Notes: generated from the sequence alone by a model not told the origin. Counted from the stretch's first letter, positions 7,526-18,330 are shown. The stretch: DNA of 43,310 nt from Candidatus Taylorbacteria bacterium RIFCSPHIGHO2_01_FULL_46_22b (GCA_001820875.1 MHRF01000013.1:167805-211114), one strand, 5' to 3'. Program-made: numbers and translations.

Positions 7526-8929
7526 ATGCAGCAACTGCTACTGTTGGTCCTACTCAATCTGTTCCTCTTGGGACTCATCGTGGGTCTCCTCATCGCGTTG
7601 CGACTGGCTCTTCGCTGGCTTTTAAGCGAAATGGCCAACCATAACAAATTCGTCACCTTTCGAACAGAAGGTGAGCTCAAAGCCATCATGCGCGGCGAAA
7701 AATGCGTACGGTGGATTATGTCTGTCGAGAACCACATCATTGATCCGAGGGACTTCGATATTGCCAAAGCCTCTCTCGACAATCTCACTCCCTACGCGCT
7801 ACAACTCACAAAACAAGGAGCAGCGCGCCGCAAAGAAAGAGACTTAACCTTCAGTGAAAGAAAACTCGTCACAAATCCTGACGGAAGCTATCCGGATAGA
7901 CCAAGGTTCACTGACGAATTCAAGGAAGAATTGCGCATAGCAAACTCCGAAACATGGTTCGAGAAACAATTCGGAGTAGTTTGGGTCGGCTTCCCCCCAT
8001 ACCATGTGTTCACCTACAGATTCAGGTGGATCAAGTACGGACAAGAGGAAACAGCGAGTGGTCAGCCTTCTGCAAACATCATCATGTCCCCTCGTGATGA
8101 ACTAGTAGATTCGCTCTACTTTCATTACACGCAGTACGGCATCGTAATCGACGACGCCAAGACTGGAAAAGGGTCCTTGAATGAACTGCTTCAAAGCAAG
8201 GAAGCTGGTGCGCCCGGAGGAAATCCGACACCCCAGCAGACAGGACGCGAGCAAGTGGAGGTGGTTTTCAAACTCGTGATGGAGACTGAGACCATCAATC
8301 CGCAAAAGACCTTGTTCCGGACAGCCGGACTTTCGTCGGCGGGAGAGTGGCTTAGTGCCCTTTGCAATACCATCCGAGACGTAACTCGAGAGTGGACCAC
8401 CACCCAAAGCTGGGATACCATTATCGACAAGCAGGAGGCGGTGCGCGATTTCTTGCAAGACCTGCGCGCTAAGGTGAACGAGGGTATCCCTGTGAAGAAA
8501 AAGGATGAGAAAGAGCCACGAGTGGTGAGTGCTGAAAGGGACTATGGGCAAAGAGTACTCAAGATTAATCTCATCAGTTGCTCTCTCAAAGACCAATCTC
8601 TACAGGCACAACTCGACGCCATCTTTGCAGAGAAACGGAAGGTACTCCAAGCCGAACAAAAGAAACTCGCTGCACTGCAAGAAGCAGAGGGAAAACAAGC
8701 CTTGGCTGCGGCTGACGGTCTTGGCAGAGCAAAGGGGTACAAGGCAATGGCTCAGTCTGGCGGAATGCAGGTTGCAATCGCAGAGGCCTTTGGAAGAGGA
8801 GGAATCAGAGTTCTCCAAGTTGGCGGAGGAGGTGGTATGGGAAATCTGTTGAACCTCCCGAGCAGTCTCACCGAGGAAACTGGAAGCACGCCGGCAAGTG
8901 AAAATCCGGACACCACAGGAAGTTCCTGA
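7526..8929 (+). CDS. SPFH/flotillin-like membrane-associated protein
   Basis: N-terminal TM, long charged region, C-terminal AQSGGMQVAIAEAFGRGGIRVLQVGGGGG; trimmed from ORF 7448. Confidence 0.55.
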   Translation: MQQLLLLVLLNLFLLGLIVGLLIALRLALRWLLSEMANHNKFVTFRTEGELKAIMRGEKCVRWIMSVENHIIDPRDFDIAKASLDNLTPYALQLTKQGAARRKERDLTFSERKLVTNPDGSYPDRPRFTDEFKEELRIANSETWFEKQFGVVWVGFPPYHVFTYRFRWIKYGQEETASGQPSANIIMSPRDELVDSLYFHYTQYGIVIDDAKTGKGSLNELLQSKEAGAPGGNPTPQQTGREQVEVVFKLVMETETINPQKTLFRTAGLSSAGEWLSALCNTIRDVTREWTTTQSWDTIIDKQEAVRDFLQDLRAKVNEGIPVKKKDEKEPRVVSAERDYGQRVLKINLISCSLKDQSLQAQLDAIFAEKRKVLQAEQKKLAALQEAEGKQALAAADGLGRAKGYKAMAQSGGMQVAIAEAFGRGGIRVLQVGGGGGMGNLLNLPSSLTEETGSTPASENPDTTGSS

Positions 8930-8952
8930 AATCATACGCACATTGGTAACAG

Positions 8953-8982
8953 CCGGCGCAAGTCAGACTTGCGCCGGTTTTC
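8953..8982 (+). terminator. Rho-independent terminator
   Basis: CCGGCGCAAGT-CAG-ACTTGCGCCGG-TTTTCT. Confidence 0.85.
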
Positions 8983-9000
8983 TATTTCCTTATATAAGGG

Positions 9001-9029
9001 TTGACAAAATCTATTTAATACCGTAAAAT
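9001..9029 (+). promoter_or_regulatory. sigma70-like promoter
   Basis: TTGACA-N17-TAAAAT. Confidence 0.65.
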
Positions 9030-9069
9030 ACACTCTAGAACACCTAACCTCTTACTTACCGAAAAACGC

Positions 9070-10470
9070 ATGAAAAAACTGTTCCTTGTCATGATCTCTT
9101 TGGTCACCGTGTTGTTTCTTACGGTGACCTTCTTTCCACCACAATCCCCAACCTTCACAAAGGTCTGGCCCTACCTCAAGTGGTCTTTACTTCTCTCCCT
9201 GGCAGTCGCCTTGAGATTTAGCTACCCTAACTTGATCCCCCATAACTGGTGGTTCAACACAGGCCGCTGGATCGGAAAATCATGGGAATGGCTGAAGGGA
9301 AAGTACAGATCCCTGATCCCCCTTGTTAAAACAGCCCTCTCAAGTAGCTGGAAGTGGTTCTGGATTACGCTTGTGGCTGTTGTTATCAGCATCATACTTG
9401 GCGTCGTCTCCTTCTTTGTTTTGAAACAACCAACACAAGGGGCGATGGGACCAATGTACGCTACTACGGTAATCCTTACAGGGCTGGCTTTCCTTCTGAC
9501 GATTGCTGTTGCCTGTGTTATCGGGGCGATCCGACACTTCTCAGCAATGCCACGACCGGGAGCGGCTAGACAACAAGCTCCAGGTGCAAGTGCCGGAACA
9601 CCTACTCCCACAACCACACCCGCAAAAAAGTGGCGATGGTTGATTGGCATACCAGTGATACTCACAGTGATTGCGGTCTTGTGGTGGCAATTTGGAGACA
9701 AGTTGAAAGGTATCAGTACTCCTTGGGTAGTAGGTACCTTGGCTGGACTCACCTTATTCGGAATTGTTGTCTGGCTTCTGAAGGGAAAACCCTGGCGTGA
9801 GTTCTTGGAGGCATTGAATATCAAGGAAACTCTGATCTCTGCGGGGTTAGCCCTCGGGTTTGCGTGGATGATGATGCTTGCGATTGGACTTGGTCTTGGG
9901 ACCAGTCCGTGGCAGTTCATCACTGGAAACTACTTCTTATGTTTCTGGGTCGTCATACCCCTACTCGGGATTGGCATCAGTCAGACCCACGGGAAGTTCA
10001 AGAAATTCCTCATCGGCATGGGGGTCTGCTACGCTATCGGATTGGTTGGACTTGCGGCCCTCAAGGATGGGAGCAAGGTCTTACTGGCCGAGCACGCGAA
10101 AATCCCGATGCTCCAGCGGCAGTGGGAGGTGTTCATACACCAGACCACCCGCAACGACTTGCCAGTCAACGATCGGATGTTTGGGTACCGAACCACAGTG
10201 TTTGAGTGGTCGGACACCAATGTCGTCTTCAGGGCGACCTACGTCCTCGAGACCAGCGGAATGCCCGCGGTCTTCACGTTCGTTGGCAGTAAGGCGGCAG
10301 ACGGGACATTCCGAGGGGTCTGGGCTCAACCCGACATGGGTCGGGAAGGAGACTGGCAACTCGTCAAGAAGAATGAGCTGCTGTTTGCAGGCTCGATGAC
10401 GAGCAAGCAGAGGGGGATTCCCATCCCCCTCCAACTCAAGGAAATCCTCGGACGAGGTGTTCTCCCGTAA
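9070..10470 (+). CDS. Multi-pass membrane protein of unknown function
   Basis: 466 aa, several hydrophobic helices, soluble C-terminal domain; own promoter and terminator. Confidence 0.8.
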   Translation: MKKLFLVMISLVTVLFLTVTFFPPQSPTFTKVWPYLKWSLLLSLAVALRFSYPNLIPHNWWFNTGRWIGKSWEWLKGKYRSLIPLVKTALSSSWKWFWITLVAVVISIILGVVSFFVLKQPTQGAMGPMYATTVILTGLAFLLTIAVACVIGAIRHFSAMPRPGAARQQAPGASAGTPTPTTTPAKKWRWLIGIPVILTVIAVLWWQFGDKLKGISTPWVVGTLAGLTLFGIVVWLLKGKPWREFLEALNIKETLISAGLALGFAWMMMLAIGLGLGTSPWQFITGNYFLCFWVVIPLLGIGISQTHGKFKKFLIGMGVCYAIGLVGLAALKDGSKVLLAEHAKIPMLQRQWEVFIHQTTRNDLPVNDRMFGYRTTVFEWSDTNVVFRATYVLETSGMPAVFTFVGSKAADGTFRGVWAQPDMGREGDWQLVKKNELLFAGSMTSKQRGIPIPLQLKEILGRGVLP

Positions 10471-10493
10471 TCATTCGGGAAACGGTTACGCAG

Positions 10494-10530
10494 GCGGCTC
10501 GCACCTTTCAGGTCGAGCCGCTTTCTTTTT
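10494..10530 (+). terminator. Rho-independent terminator
   Basis: GCGGCTCG...CGAGCCGC followed by TTTCTTTTTCT. Confidence 0.75.
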
Positions 10531-10550
10531 CTCAAAAAACAAAACCCTCT

Positions 10551-10593
10551 CCTGTCTCATCTCTTACGATATATCGCAAGAGATGAGACAAGG
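10551..10593. repeat. Long palindrome
   Basis: CCTGTCTCATCTCTTACGATATATCGCAAGAGATGAGACAAGG, 13+ bp stem. Confidence 0.85.
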
Positions 10594-10631
10594 AACCAAA
10601 AACCTCGCCTAGAGGGCGAGGTTTTTGGTTT
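10594..10631. terminator. Bidirectional terminator
   Basis: AACCAAAAACCTCGCC-TAGAGG-GCGAGGTTTTTGGTT between convergent genes. Confidence 0.85.
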
Positions 10632-10646
10632 AAGATTTTAACTTAA

Positions 10647-10883
10647 CTAGGGAAAGAGTCCGAGAACTGTCGACTGCACTATTTTGAGAATACCAACGGC
10701 ACCCAAAATAATAGCGAGTCCGACAATTCCCCACAAGAGATGCTTTTGTCCTGTCTCACGTCCTTCTGGGTTGTCTGCCTTTGCGACAAACTCCACCAGT
10801 CCCCAAAGAAACACAATCACTGCAACACCTATAAGGAGGTTTACAAATGGATTCAGTATATTCTCGATGACTTTGTTAAGCAC
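10647..10883 (-). CDS. Small VirB2/TrbC-like (T4SS pilin-like) membrane protein
   Basis: Two TM helices; KADNPEGRETGQKHLLWGIVGLAIILG motif shared with neighbours. Confidence 0.7.
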   Translation of the reverse strand: MLNKVIENILNPFVNLLIGVAVIVFLWGLVEFVAKADNPEGRETGQKHLLWGIVGLAIILGAVGILKIVQSTVLGLFP

Positions 10884-10955
10884 AATGAGTAGGAACTACG
10901 ACATAAAGCACTCTAGACGCAAAAGGGTCACTTCCACTTCCCCGAAGAAAAACAC

Positions 10956-11315
10956 TTAGATCTGAACTGATGGGACAGTCACACCAGTTGAGGTGTTGTT
11001 GAGCGCAAAGGTGTTGAGAAGGATACTGATGAGTCCCCAAACAGAGAACATCAAGAAGATACCTACCACGCCCCAGAGGATCTTCGAGCGTCCTTCCTTT
11101 CGCTTCTCTTCGTCTCCCGCATTGAGCACAAACTGGAAAATACCCCAGATGACGATAAAGACCGCGATGGTGACAAGTACCGGTACGATAATATCGAGAA
11201 TCGAACCGATGGCCGCGGCCACCGTTGTGATACCTCCTTGTACAGTGACGTCAGCTGCTAATGCAAACGACGGCACGAGACTCGACAACCCTGAAGCAAT
11301 ATATGCTTTTTTCAT
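10956..11315 (-). CDS. VirB2/TrbC-like (T4SS pilin-like) membrane protein
   Basis: Signal-peptide-like N-terminus; WGIFQFVLNAGDEEKRKEGRSKILWGVVGIFLMFSVWGLISILLNTF. Confidence 0.75.
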   Translation of the reverse strand: MKKAYIASGLSSLVPSFALAADVTVQGGITTVAAAIGSILDIIVPVLVTIAVFIVIWGIFQFVLNAGDEEKRKEGRSKILWGVVGIFLMFSVWGLISILLNTFALNNTSTGVTVPSVQI

Positions 11316-11539
11316 TCTAAATTGATAATTAATAATAACTTTTTATAAAAGGGTATTGACCTTAGACTTTAAAAGCCTAGAGACCCTTTGAAAAGCTTAT
11401 GCGCTTTTGCCCTATTAGAGTAACACGCTAGTGAAGAAAAACAAGAGTTCTGTGGATAACAGAATCCTGAAAACAACAGGAAATAACCTTTCATTTATGA
11501 GTACTGTCTCCCCAAAAGAAAGAGGCTTGCTAGTCGCTT

Positions 11540-11926
11540 TTATAGTGGCTGAAATCCTCCAGGAGACACTGAAGGGATTGTCCTACTATTTTCATTAGTC
11601 AAAGCAAACGTACTTAAAAGTATATTGATCAGTCCCCAGACAGAGAACAAAAGAAAGACTCCTATCACACCCCAGAGAATTCTTGATCTTCCTTCTGCAC
11701 GCTTCTCCGCATCTCCGGCATTGACTACAAACTGGAAGATTCCCCAGATAATAACAAAGACTGCAATAGTCACCAATACCATCACGACAACATCCAAGAC
11801 ACTTCCAACATTATTGGCAAAATTCTTGAGGCCGCCGCCATCGGTGGTCAAATCAAAATCCACTGCTGCAAAAGCAAGTGAGGGCGCTAAAAGAGTAAGG
11901 AGTGGGAGTAAAGATACTTTTTTCAT
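11540..11926 (-). CDS. VirB2/TrbC-like (T4SS pilin-like) membrane protein
   Basis: WGIFQFVVNAGDAEKRAEGRSRILWGVIGVFLLFSVWGLINILLSTF, close paralog of 10956-11315. Confidence 0.75.
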   Translation of the reverse strand: MKKVSLLPLLTLLAPSLAFAAVDFDLTTDGGGLKNFANNVGSVLDVVVMVLVTIAVFVIIWGIFQFVVNAGDAEKRAEGRSRILWGVIGVFLLFSVWGLINILLSTFALTNENSRTIPSVSPGGFQPL

Positions 11927-12013
11927 TATGATCCCTTTAAAAATAATGGGTTACTGCTTATAGTAGACTTTTCTTGCGTAAATACAAGCCAGTTGTGGAA
12001 AAACCAACAGCGA

Positions 12014-12367
12014 CTAATTTGTATTAAATAACCTATTCTCGAGCTGAAATCCTGTCAAATCCCCTGCAGAAAAGAACGTGTTCAAAATAATACGAGTGAG
12101 TCCCCAAAAACTAAACATCACAAAAACGGCAATTAAACCCCAGAAAAGCAACTTCCCTCCCTCGGCAATCCGCTCGGGATTATCCCCTGCGGTGATATAG
12201 CGAAAAATCCCAAAAATGAGAAGGAACACGGCAATTGCAATAAGTGCGCTAATGACACTGCTGAAGGAGGTTAGTGTCGTATTCACAAAAGATTTGAAGT
12301 CCGCTGCAAAAGCGATTGTCGGAATCACCGATGACAGCGCTACTATATTTAGTATGTTCTTTTTCAT
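12014..12367 (-). CDS. VirB2/TrbC-like (T4SS pilin-like) membrane protein
   Basis: FGIFRYITAGDNPERIAEGGKLLFWGLIAVFVMFSFWGLTRIILNTFF. Confidence 0.75.
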   Translation of the reverse strand: MKKNILNIVALSSVIPTIAFAADFKSFVNTTLTSFSSVISALIAIAVFLLIFGIFRYITAGDNPERIAEGGKLLFWGLIAVFVMFSFWGLTRIILNTFFSAGDLTGFQLENRLFNTN

Positions 12368-12382
12368 AGGCACATTTTTAAA

Positions 12383-12808
12383 TTAGGGCTGACCCAAAAC
12401 AGAAATATAAGAACTTGGATTAGCCAGTCCTTTGAGAATCAGATCGACAATAAGCCATGCGGTAAGCACAAAAACGAGTCCAATCGCAACGTTGAGGAAT
12501 ATTTCATGCGCTTTGCTAATCTGCGAATGATCCCCGCGCGCAGAAAGATAGAGCCAGCCGGCATATGCAAATGCAATAGCGGCAATCGGGACAGAAATAT
12601 AGAGGAAAAATTTGAGTATGTTGTCGGCAAGTACAATCAACTGTTCCCAGCCGCATGGATTTTCAAGCGTACCATTGCGAATCCCTGTGTTGCACGCAGG
12701 AACTAAGGGATTCGAGGGAACCCATGATCCCGCAAAGCCAAGCAGAGGGAAAAAACCGACTACAAGTAACATCAAAATCCCAAAGCTTGAAATAACGTAT
12801 CTTCTCAT
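12383..12808 (-). CDS. Membrane protein of the same pilin-like cluster
   Basis: Three TM helices; LSARGDHSQISKAHEIFLNVAIGLVFVLTAWLIVDLIL. Confidence 0.65.
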   Translation of the reverse strand: MRRYVISSFGILMLLVVGFFPLLGFAGSWVPSNPLVPACNTGIRNGTLENPCGWEQLIVLADNILKFFLYISVPIAAIAFAYAGWLYLSARGDHSQISKAHEIFLNVAIGLVFVLTAWLIVDLILKGLANPSSYISVLGQP

Positions 12809-14103
12809 TGTCGCGGTGAATAATAGCGTAATTGTTGTGCCGCAGTCGAGACTGCTGATGATGCCGAAGTAAATCCTGAAACTACTGACTCTATCATATC
12901 TTTGAATATAACGTCAGACTGCGCAGGATTAGGGTCAAGCCATCCGCGCGACACGAGCGCCGATTGGGAAAATACAGCTTGAAATGCATCTCCTGAAGAC
13001 ACTTTCACATCTTTGCGTACCGGCGGAAACCCACTAGCAGAAATCCATTCTTGATTGCTTATTGCACTCGTAAGTAATTTGATCGCTTCAACCATGCTTG
13101 CTCCCGAAACACTCGAACTCTTCAAGATAGCAAACCCATAAAGCCGACCGAGTGTACCCGTTACGTTGCCAGTCCGCGACTGGGGCAGTGATACCACATC
13201 AAAATTTAAATTTGGACTCTTGGCTCTGATGTCTCTTGCTTCGGATGCAAACCCAATGTAGAGAGCGAGGCGATTTGAGAGAAACATGCTCTGGGAATCC
13301 ACCAGCGCGCGGTTCCATGTATACACAGGCTTTTGGGCATTTGAAAATTGGGTGTAGAAAGAGAGGACACTCGGCGCAAGACTGTCACTCTCTTGCAAAT
13401 CAACGTTTGTGGAAGTGAGATCGCGATTCCACGAAACAATTTTATTCCCGCTCTGCAATATCATTGCCGCAAGAATATCTTTTGCATGTTTTACATTTCC
13501 ATACTCCCCCAGTCCTATTGCACTTTGGGTTATCGTACCATTACTGTCTTTTTTGGTAAGTTTCGGGACTACCGAAAATACCTCATCCCAAAACCGAGGC
13601 GGAGTCCCAAATCCTTCACGCGAAAGCAAATCACGATTCCAATACATCACCAATGGGTCAACCGTAAAAGGAATTGCGAGCGCGCCTGTAGAACTCAAAA
13701 ATAGCCTGCCCTCTTCAATAAATGTGTCATTGAAATCGCGCGCGGGATACAAATCATAGGGAATGGGTACGATAAGCGGCAAATCAGAGAGCAGAGAATC
13801 AAGGCGGAATAATACAATATCAGGGCCCGAGCCAGTCGCCACCGCCTGCACCAAATCATCGTCAAATGTCTTCTCGCTCTTTTCCACATAATTGACTTTC
13901 AGAAGCTGTCGCCCGCTCAACCCTTTGCTAATCACTCGTTGCATTTGTTGCCTATCGAGTGTTCCCCACACCGTCATTGAAATAGACTGCGTCTGGGAAG
14001 CGCCTCCTTTTGCTCCGTAAACTGAAACTACAATAATACCGACAATGACAAAAACCCCGAAAACAGAGAGTAGAATGAGTTGAAATATGCTGATGTCCCG
14101 CAC
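12805..14103 (-). CDS. Extracellular solute (sugar)-binding protein-like
   Basis: N-terminal TM, FDDDLVQAVATGSGPDIVLF...MYWNRDLLSREGF...family 1 SBP-like. Confidence 0.8.
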   Translation of the reverse strand: MRDISIFQLILLSVFGVFVIVGIIVVSVYGAKGGASQTQSISMTVWGTLDRQQMQRVISKGLSGRQLLKVNYVEKSEKTFDDDLVQAVATGSGPDIVLFRLDSLLSDLPLIVPIPYDLYPARDFNDTFIEEGRLFLSSTGALAIPFTVDPLVMYWNRDLLSREGFGTPPRFWDEVFSVVPKLTKKDSNGTITQSAIGLGEYGNVKHAKDILAAMILQSGNKIVSWNRDLTSTNVDLQESDSLAPSVLSFYTQFSNAQKPVYTWNRALVDSQSMFLSNRLALYIGFASEARDIRAKSPNLNFDVVSLPQSRTGNVTGTLGRLYGFAILKSSSVSGASMVEAIKLLTSAISNQEWISASGFPPVRKDVKVSSGDAFQAVFSQSALVSRGWLDPNPAQSDVIFKDMIESVVSGFTSASSAVSTAAQQLRYYSPRQ

Positions 14104-14105
14104 GG

Positions 14106-14633
14106 TTAGTTTTTATGCATAATAAATGAGTAGTGATGGCCTCCGGCCGGAAGTTTCTTTTCAAACGCAAACCCAACTGCTTCAAAAAGGACCTGCGCGT
14201 TCTCGGCAGAAATCAAATGACTCCGATCAGGACCCGACAAATCAGAAGAGTCACTCCAATCAACCACTAATAGTTTACCATTAGATTTTACAATACGTGC
14301 GGCTTCGGCAGCAACTTTTCCTTGATCTTCCGCTTGAGACAACACGTCAGAAATAATGACTCGATCAATTGATGTATCGCGTAGATGCGTACCCCCCAGT
14401 TGTTCAACATCTCCCCACACAACCGAAACAGTATCGAGTCCGCGCCGCACCGCCTCATTTTTGAGGCGGTCAAGTAAATCTTTTTGTATATCAATTGCAA
14501 ATACCTTACCTTGTCCATGCAGCATTTCAGCTGCGGCAAATGCATAAAAACCCGACCCTGTACCAAAATCAGCAATCTGCTGTCCGGATTGTATGCCAAG
14601 ATGCGACAAATGTGATCGAGGGTGGATGAACAT
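14106..14633 (-). CDS. Class I SAM-dependent methyltransferase
   Basis: IADFGTGSGFYAFAAAEMLHGQGKVFAIDIQKDLLDRLKNEA. Confidence 0.88.
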   Translation of the reverse strand: MFIHPRSHLSHLGIQSGQQIADFGTGSGFYAFAAAEMLHGQGKVFAIDIQKDLLDRLKNEAVRRGLDTVSVVWGDVEQLGGTHLRDTSIDRVIISDVLSQAEDQGKVAAEAARIVKSNGKLLVVDWSDSSDLSGPDRSHLISAENAQVLFEAVGFAFEKKLPAGGHHYSFIMHKN

Positions 14634-14705
14634 AGGAGAAAGCTACCCTTCTATTATACAGGATATATTAATTGCTGAAAGCGAAGAGCGAGTAGCGAAA
14701 AGCGA

Positions 14706-17159
14706 TTAGAGGCAAGTGACTGAAGCGAGTCTGTCTCCCTCGCGCAACTTCATAATGCGAACTCCCTGTGTTTGGCGACCAAGCACCGGAATCTCTTTTG
14801 CAGACACGCGAATAACTTGGCTCTTTTTAGAAATTGCAACAATCTCGATTTCTTCTCCCACGAGAACTCGCGAGGCAATCAACGTGCCTGTCTTTGCGGT
14901 AACCTTTGCGGTCTTAATTCCTGACCCACCTCGTTTCTGGATTTTGTATTCTTTCAAATGAGTCGTCTTGCCAAATCCGTTTGCAGATACAACAAGGAAT
15001 AGCGGCTCTTTATCATCTTTCTTTACAATATCGGCTCCGATTACTTTGTCATCTTTCTTGAGCCGGATCGCACGCACCCCGCCCGCAGCACGTCCCATGA
15101 CACGAATATCAGATTCTTTGAAACGAATTGATTGACCGCTTGAAGTTGCGACAATAGCACTGTCCCCTTTATCAACAAACGCGACAGTGCGGAGAGAATC
15201 TTTCGGCGCAAGTTTCATTGCAATAATCCCGCTACGGCGCACATCGTGGAAACTTTCAGCGGCAACTTTCTTCGCCACACCTTCTGCGGTGATAAGCATC
15301 AAAGCCAACGAAGATTGTTTCAGTGCTTTGGGCATCGCAAGGACCGAGGTTACCTGCTCACCTTCAGAAAGCGAAAGGTAATTCATGATTGATTTTCCTC
15401 GTGTAGCTCGGCGACCTTCTGGAATTTCATACATCTTAATTTGGTACGCCTTTCCTTTATCGGAGAAAAAGAGCAAATCGGAGTGAGTGGACGCAGTCAA
15501 AAACATCGAGACGACATCTTCTTCTTTGGTATCAAGGTCCACCACACCGACTCCTCCGCGGCGCTGTTTGCGGTATTCTTCAGGATCGGTGCGCTTTACG
15601 TACCCACCTGCAGTGAGCACCAAGACCGATTCTTCGTCGACAATCGTATCTTCAAGCGAGAATGATTTCGCTTCGTGCTTCACCACTTTTGTCCGGCGAT
15701 CATCTCCGTATTTCTTGGCAATATCTGAAAGTTCAGTTTTGATGATGGTCAGCACGCGAACAGATTTCGCCAAAATATCTTTGAGTTCTTTGATCAGGGC
15801 TTGGATTGTTTTAAGCTCGTCTTCGATTTTCTTTCGCTCAAGTCCTGCCAATTTCTGCAATTTCATATCCAAAATCGCATTCGCCTGCAATTCAGAGAAT
15901 TTAAACTCTTTCATCAAGCTTGCACGCGCAGCATCAACATCTTTCGCAGCTTTTATCAGCTTGATAATGCGATCGATATGATCAAGCGCTTTGGTGAGTC
16001 CGAGAAGTATATGTTCCCTTTCCTCGGCGCGTCTCAAATCAAACTCGGTCCGGCGGCGCACCACCTCTTTACGATGCCGAATAAAGTTTTCCAGCATGCT
16101 CTTGAGAGAAAGCGTCTGGGGAACACCGTCAACCAGAGCCACACAGTTGTAATGGAATGTGTCTTCAAGCTGTGTGTGTTTGTAGAGATAGTTGAGCACA
16201 GTCTGCGGATGGCCACCATTTTTAAGATCAATCGCAATGCGAATATCTTTAGTTGATTCATCACGCAGTCCCCTGATACCTTCGATTTTTTTCTCGCGCA
16301 CCAAATCTGCAATCGACATAATGAGATCAGCTTTGTTGACGCGGTATGGAAGCGAAGAAATAATTATTTGAAATGACCCCGCTTTTGTTTCTACAATCTC
16401 GGCTTCGCCGCGCACCACCACACCACCCTTGCCGTTAGCGTATGCATGTTGGATGTCTTTCTGCCCGTATGCAATACCTCCTGTCGGGAAATCAGGACCT
16501 TTGACGAATTCGAGCAAATCTTCTGTGGTCGCATCCTTGTGATCAATCAAATGAGTCAGTGCGTCAGTTACTTCGCGGAGGTTGTGTGGCGGAATTGAAG
16601 TCGCCATGCCAACCGCAATGCCGAGTGTTCCATTTAATAGAAGGTTTGGAACAGCGGCAGGAAGAACCACTGGCTCTTTGCGAGTACCTTCGTAGTTCGG
16701 ACGCCATTCAACTGTTTCTTTGTCGATATCACGAAGCATTTCGCTTGCGATTCGGGAAAGTTTCGCTTCGGTGTATCGGTCGGCTGCCGCACTGTCGCCA
16801 TCAATCGATCCGAAGTTTCCCTGACCGATGATCAGCGGATAGCGCATAGAAAAATCCTGCGCAAGTTTTACGAGGGCTTCATATGCGGCAACGGTGCCAT
16901 GTGGATGATAGTTTCCGGTTACATCTCCGATAATTTTTGCGGACTTACGAGTTTTTGCACCGGCATGGAGTCCGAGTTCGTGACAGGTGTAGAGAATGCG
17001 ACGGTTGACTGGCTTAAGACCATCGCGGACATCAGGAAGCGCGCGAGCCGTAATGACGGACATCGCGTAATCGAGATACGATTCGCGCATCTCAACAGTG
17101 ATATTTCTTTCCAAAACGCCTTTATAGGGCGCTTTTTCGACTTCTTTTTTCTCCGACAT
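14706..17159 (-). CDS. gyrA: DNA gyrase subunit A
   Basis: [31 protein letters not shown]..., QRRGGVGV, C-terminal beta-pinwheel repeats. Confidence 0.96.
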   Translation of the reverse strand: MSEKKEVEKAPYKGVLERNITVEMRESYLDYAMSVITARALPDVRDGLKPVNRRILYTCHELGLHAGAKTRKSAKIIGDVTGNYHPHGTVAAYEALVKLAQDFSMRYPLIIGQGNFGSIDGDSAAADRYTEAKLSRIASEMLRDIDKETVEWRPNYEGTRKEPVVLPAAVPNLLLNGTLGIAVGMATSIPPHNLREVTDALTHLIDHKDATTEDLLEFVKGPDFPTGGIAYGQKDIQHAYANGKGGVVVRGEAEIVETKAGSFQIIISSLPYRVNKADLIMSIADLVREKKIEGIRGLRDESTKDIRIAIDLKNGGHPQTVLNYLYKHTQLEDTFHYNCVALVDGVPQTLSLKSMLENFIRHRKEVVRRRTEFDLRRAEEREHILLGLTKALDHIDRIIKLIKAAKDVDAARASLMKEFKFSELQANAILDMKLQKLAGLERKKIEDELKTIQALIKELKDILAKSVRVLTIIKTELSDIAKKYGDDRRTKVVKHEAKSFSLEDTIVDEESVLVLTAGGYVKRTDPEEYRKQRRGGVGVVDLDTKEEDVVSMFLTASTHSDLLFFSDKGKAYQIKMYEIPEGRRATRGKSIMNYLSLSEGEQVTSVLAMPKALKQSSLALMLITAEGVAKKVAAESFHDVRRSGIIAMKLAPKDSLRTVAFVDKGDSAIVATSSGQSIRFKESDIRVMGRAAGGVRAIRLKKDDKVIGADIVKKDDKEPLFLVVSANGFGKTTHLKEYKIQKRGGSGIKTAKVTAKTGTLIASRVLVGEEIEIVAISKKSQVIRVSAKEIPVLGRQTQGVRIMKLREGDRLASVTCL

Positions 17160-17219
17160 GATAGGTCTATTCTATCAGAAATGGGGCTTGAAACAAGAGT
17201 TTTGAACATAATGAAATTA

Positions 17220-17248
17220 TTGACAAAAGAGATATAAAATGCTATGAT
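17220..17248 (+). promoter_or_regulatory. sigma70-like promoter
   Basis: TTGACA-N17-TATGAT. Confidence 0.7.
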
Positions 17249-17316
17249 TAGGTTTGATAGATTTTCGTAGTTCTCAACAGTTCAACAATCAACCTTCATA
17301 CCAACAGGACTCCGCT

Positions 17317-17961
17317 ATGGACGCAAAAAAGTTTATCGCCTGTGCAAAGAAAACCCATCTCTTGCAACCCGTGTTCCTGAAATTCAACAGGGACGGAATC
17401 ACTGGGGTCAGTCGTCTGATCGGTCTCACCCGCTCCTGCCCAGGGGTCAGAATTGACCAAGGAGATCTGACCGCCAGCATGGCTGTCGAGATGAGCCAAG
17501 ACTGGGGAAATGAGCGCAATCGGACTATCAAAGTTCACGGGTTGTGTCATGTACACCCTGCTCTCTTGGAACCCATGGCTCGGGATATCGAGCAAGTCTC
17601 GGTCCCCGATCACGGTGCCAAAGCACTCTTTACGTCACGGGTGAGAACTTTCGAGGAAGCGGCGGCAAAAATCACCCGCGAGGTAATCACCCTTCCTTTG
17701 AGAGCTGAGATTGAGGGATGGGGTCTAAACATTTTCTCCGACCCGAGAACGCAGCGACTTGAAGATGGTTTACCGGGGATTGATTTCACTCTCCGCGACG
17801 CTGACGGTGGAGTCCTCGTCACCGTCACTTTGGACGGCTGGAGTGGCAGGATGGCTGTGAACGGGGTCTTCGGGGACGAATTGTATGTCCAACCGAAGCA
17901 ACTCGAGAAACTCATTCGCACATCGCTCGAGGCCTGCCTCGAGCGAATGACGACGGCATAA
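17317..17961 (+). CDS. Hypothetical protein
   Basis: Intact ORF with promoter upstream; MDAKKFIACAKKTHLLQPVFLKFNRDG... start trimmed from 17254. Confidence 0.7.
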   Translation: MDAKKFIACAKKTHLLQPVFLKFNRDGITGVSRLIGLTRSCPGVRIDQGDLTASMAVEMSQDWGNERNRTIKVHGLCHVHPALLEPMARDIEQVSVPDHGAKALFTSRVRTFEEAAAKITREVITLPLRAEIEGWGLNIFSDPRTQRLEDGLPGIDFTLRDADGGVLVTVTLDGWSGRMAVNGVFGDELYVQPKQLEKLIRTSLEACLERMTTA

Positions 17962-18024
17962 GTTACAACTGCCGCACACAAACGAAGGGCGACGCAATCT
18001 GCGCCGCCTTTTCCTTTTCTAAAA

Positions 18025-18330
18025 TCAATCTTCTGTCTCCTGTGATGCAGTACTCGTTGCTGAAAACATAATTTTGGATTCGCCAAATATGGAGAAGAGG
18101 TCTTTGAGCAATCCGACACTCTGTGTCAGCGCTTCGCGGGTTGCAGTAATCGGAGAAGTCGAAGAAACTGTGGCTGCCGGTTTTCTGTATGAGTAGACAA
18201 ACCCGCCGGAAACAAACATAGACCATCCAAGTATCACTATGCCTGTAATACACAGAGCGGCTACTATCGCTACTTTCTTGCGATATGAATCGGACTCATT
18301 GCGAAGCCGCTCAAGTAATTTAAATAACAT
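18025..18330 (-). CDS. Hypothetical single-TM protein
   Basis: TM VAIVAALCITGIVILGWSMFV. Confidence 0.55.
   Translation of the reverse strand: MLFKLLERLRNESDSYRKKVAIVAALCITGIVILGWSMFVSGGFVYSYRKPAATVSSTSPITATREALTQSVGLLKDLFSIFGESKIMFSATSTASQETED

Noticed and set aside
14716-16831. Many 60-160 aa ORFs antisense to gyrA (and likewise antisense to infB, ftsA, ftsZ, valS, cimA)
   Set aside because: Overlap entirely with strongly identified genes on the other strand; no plausible domains.
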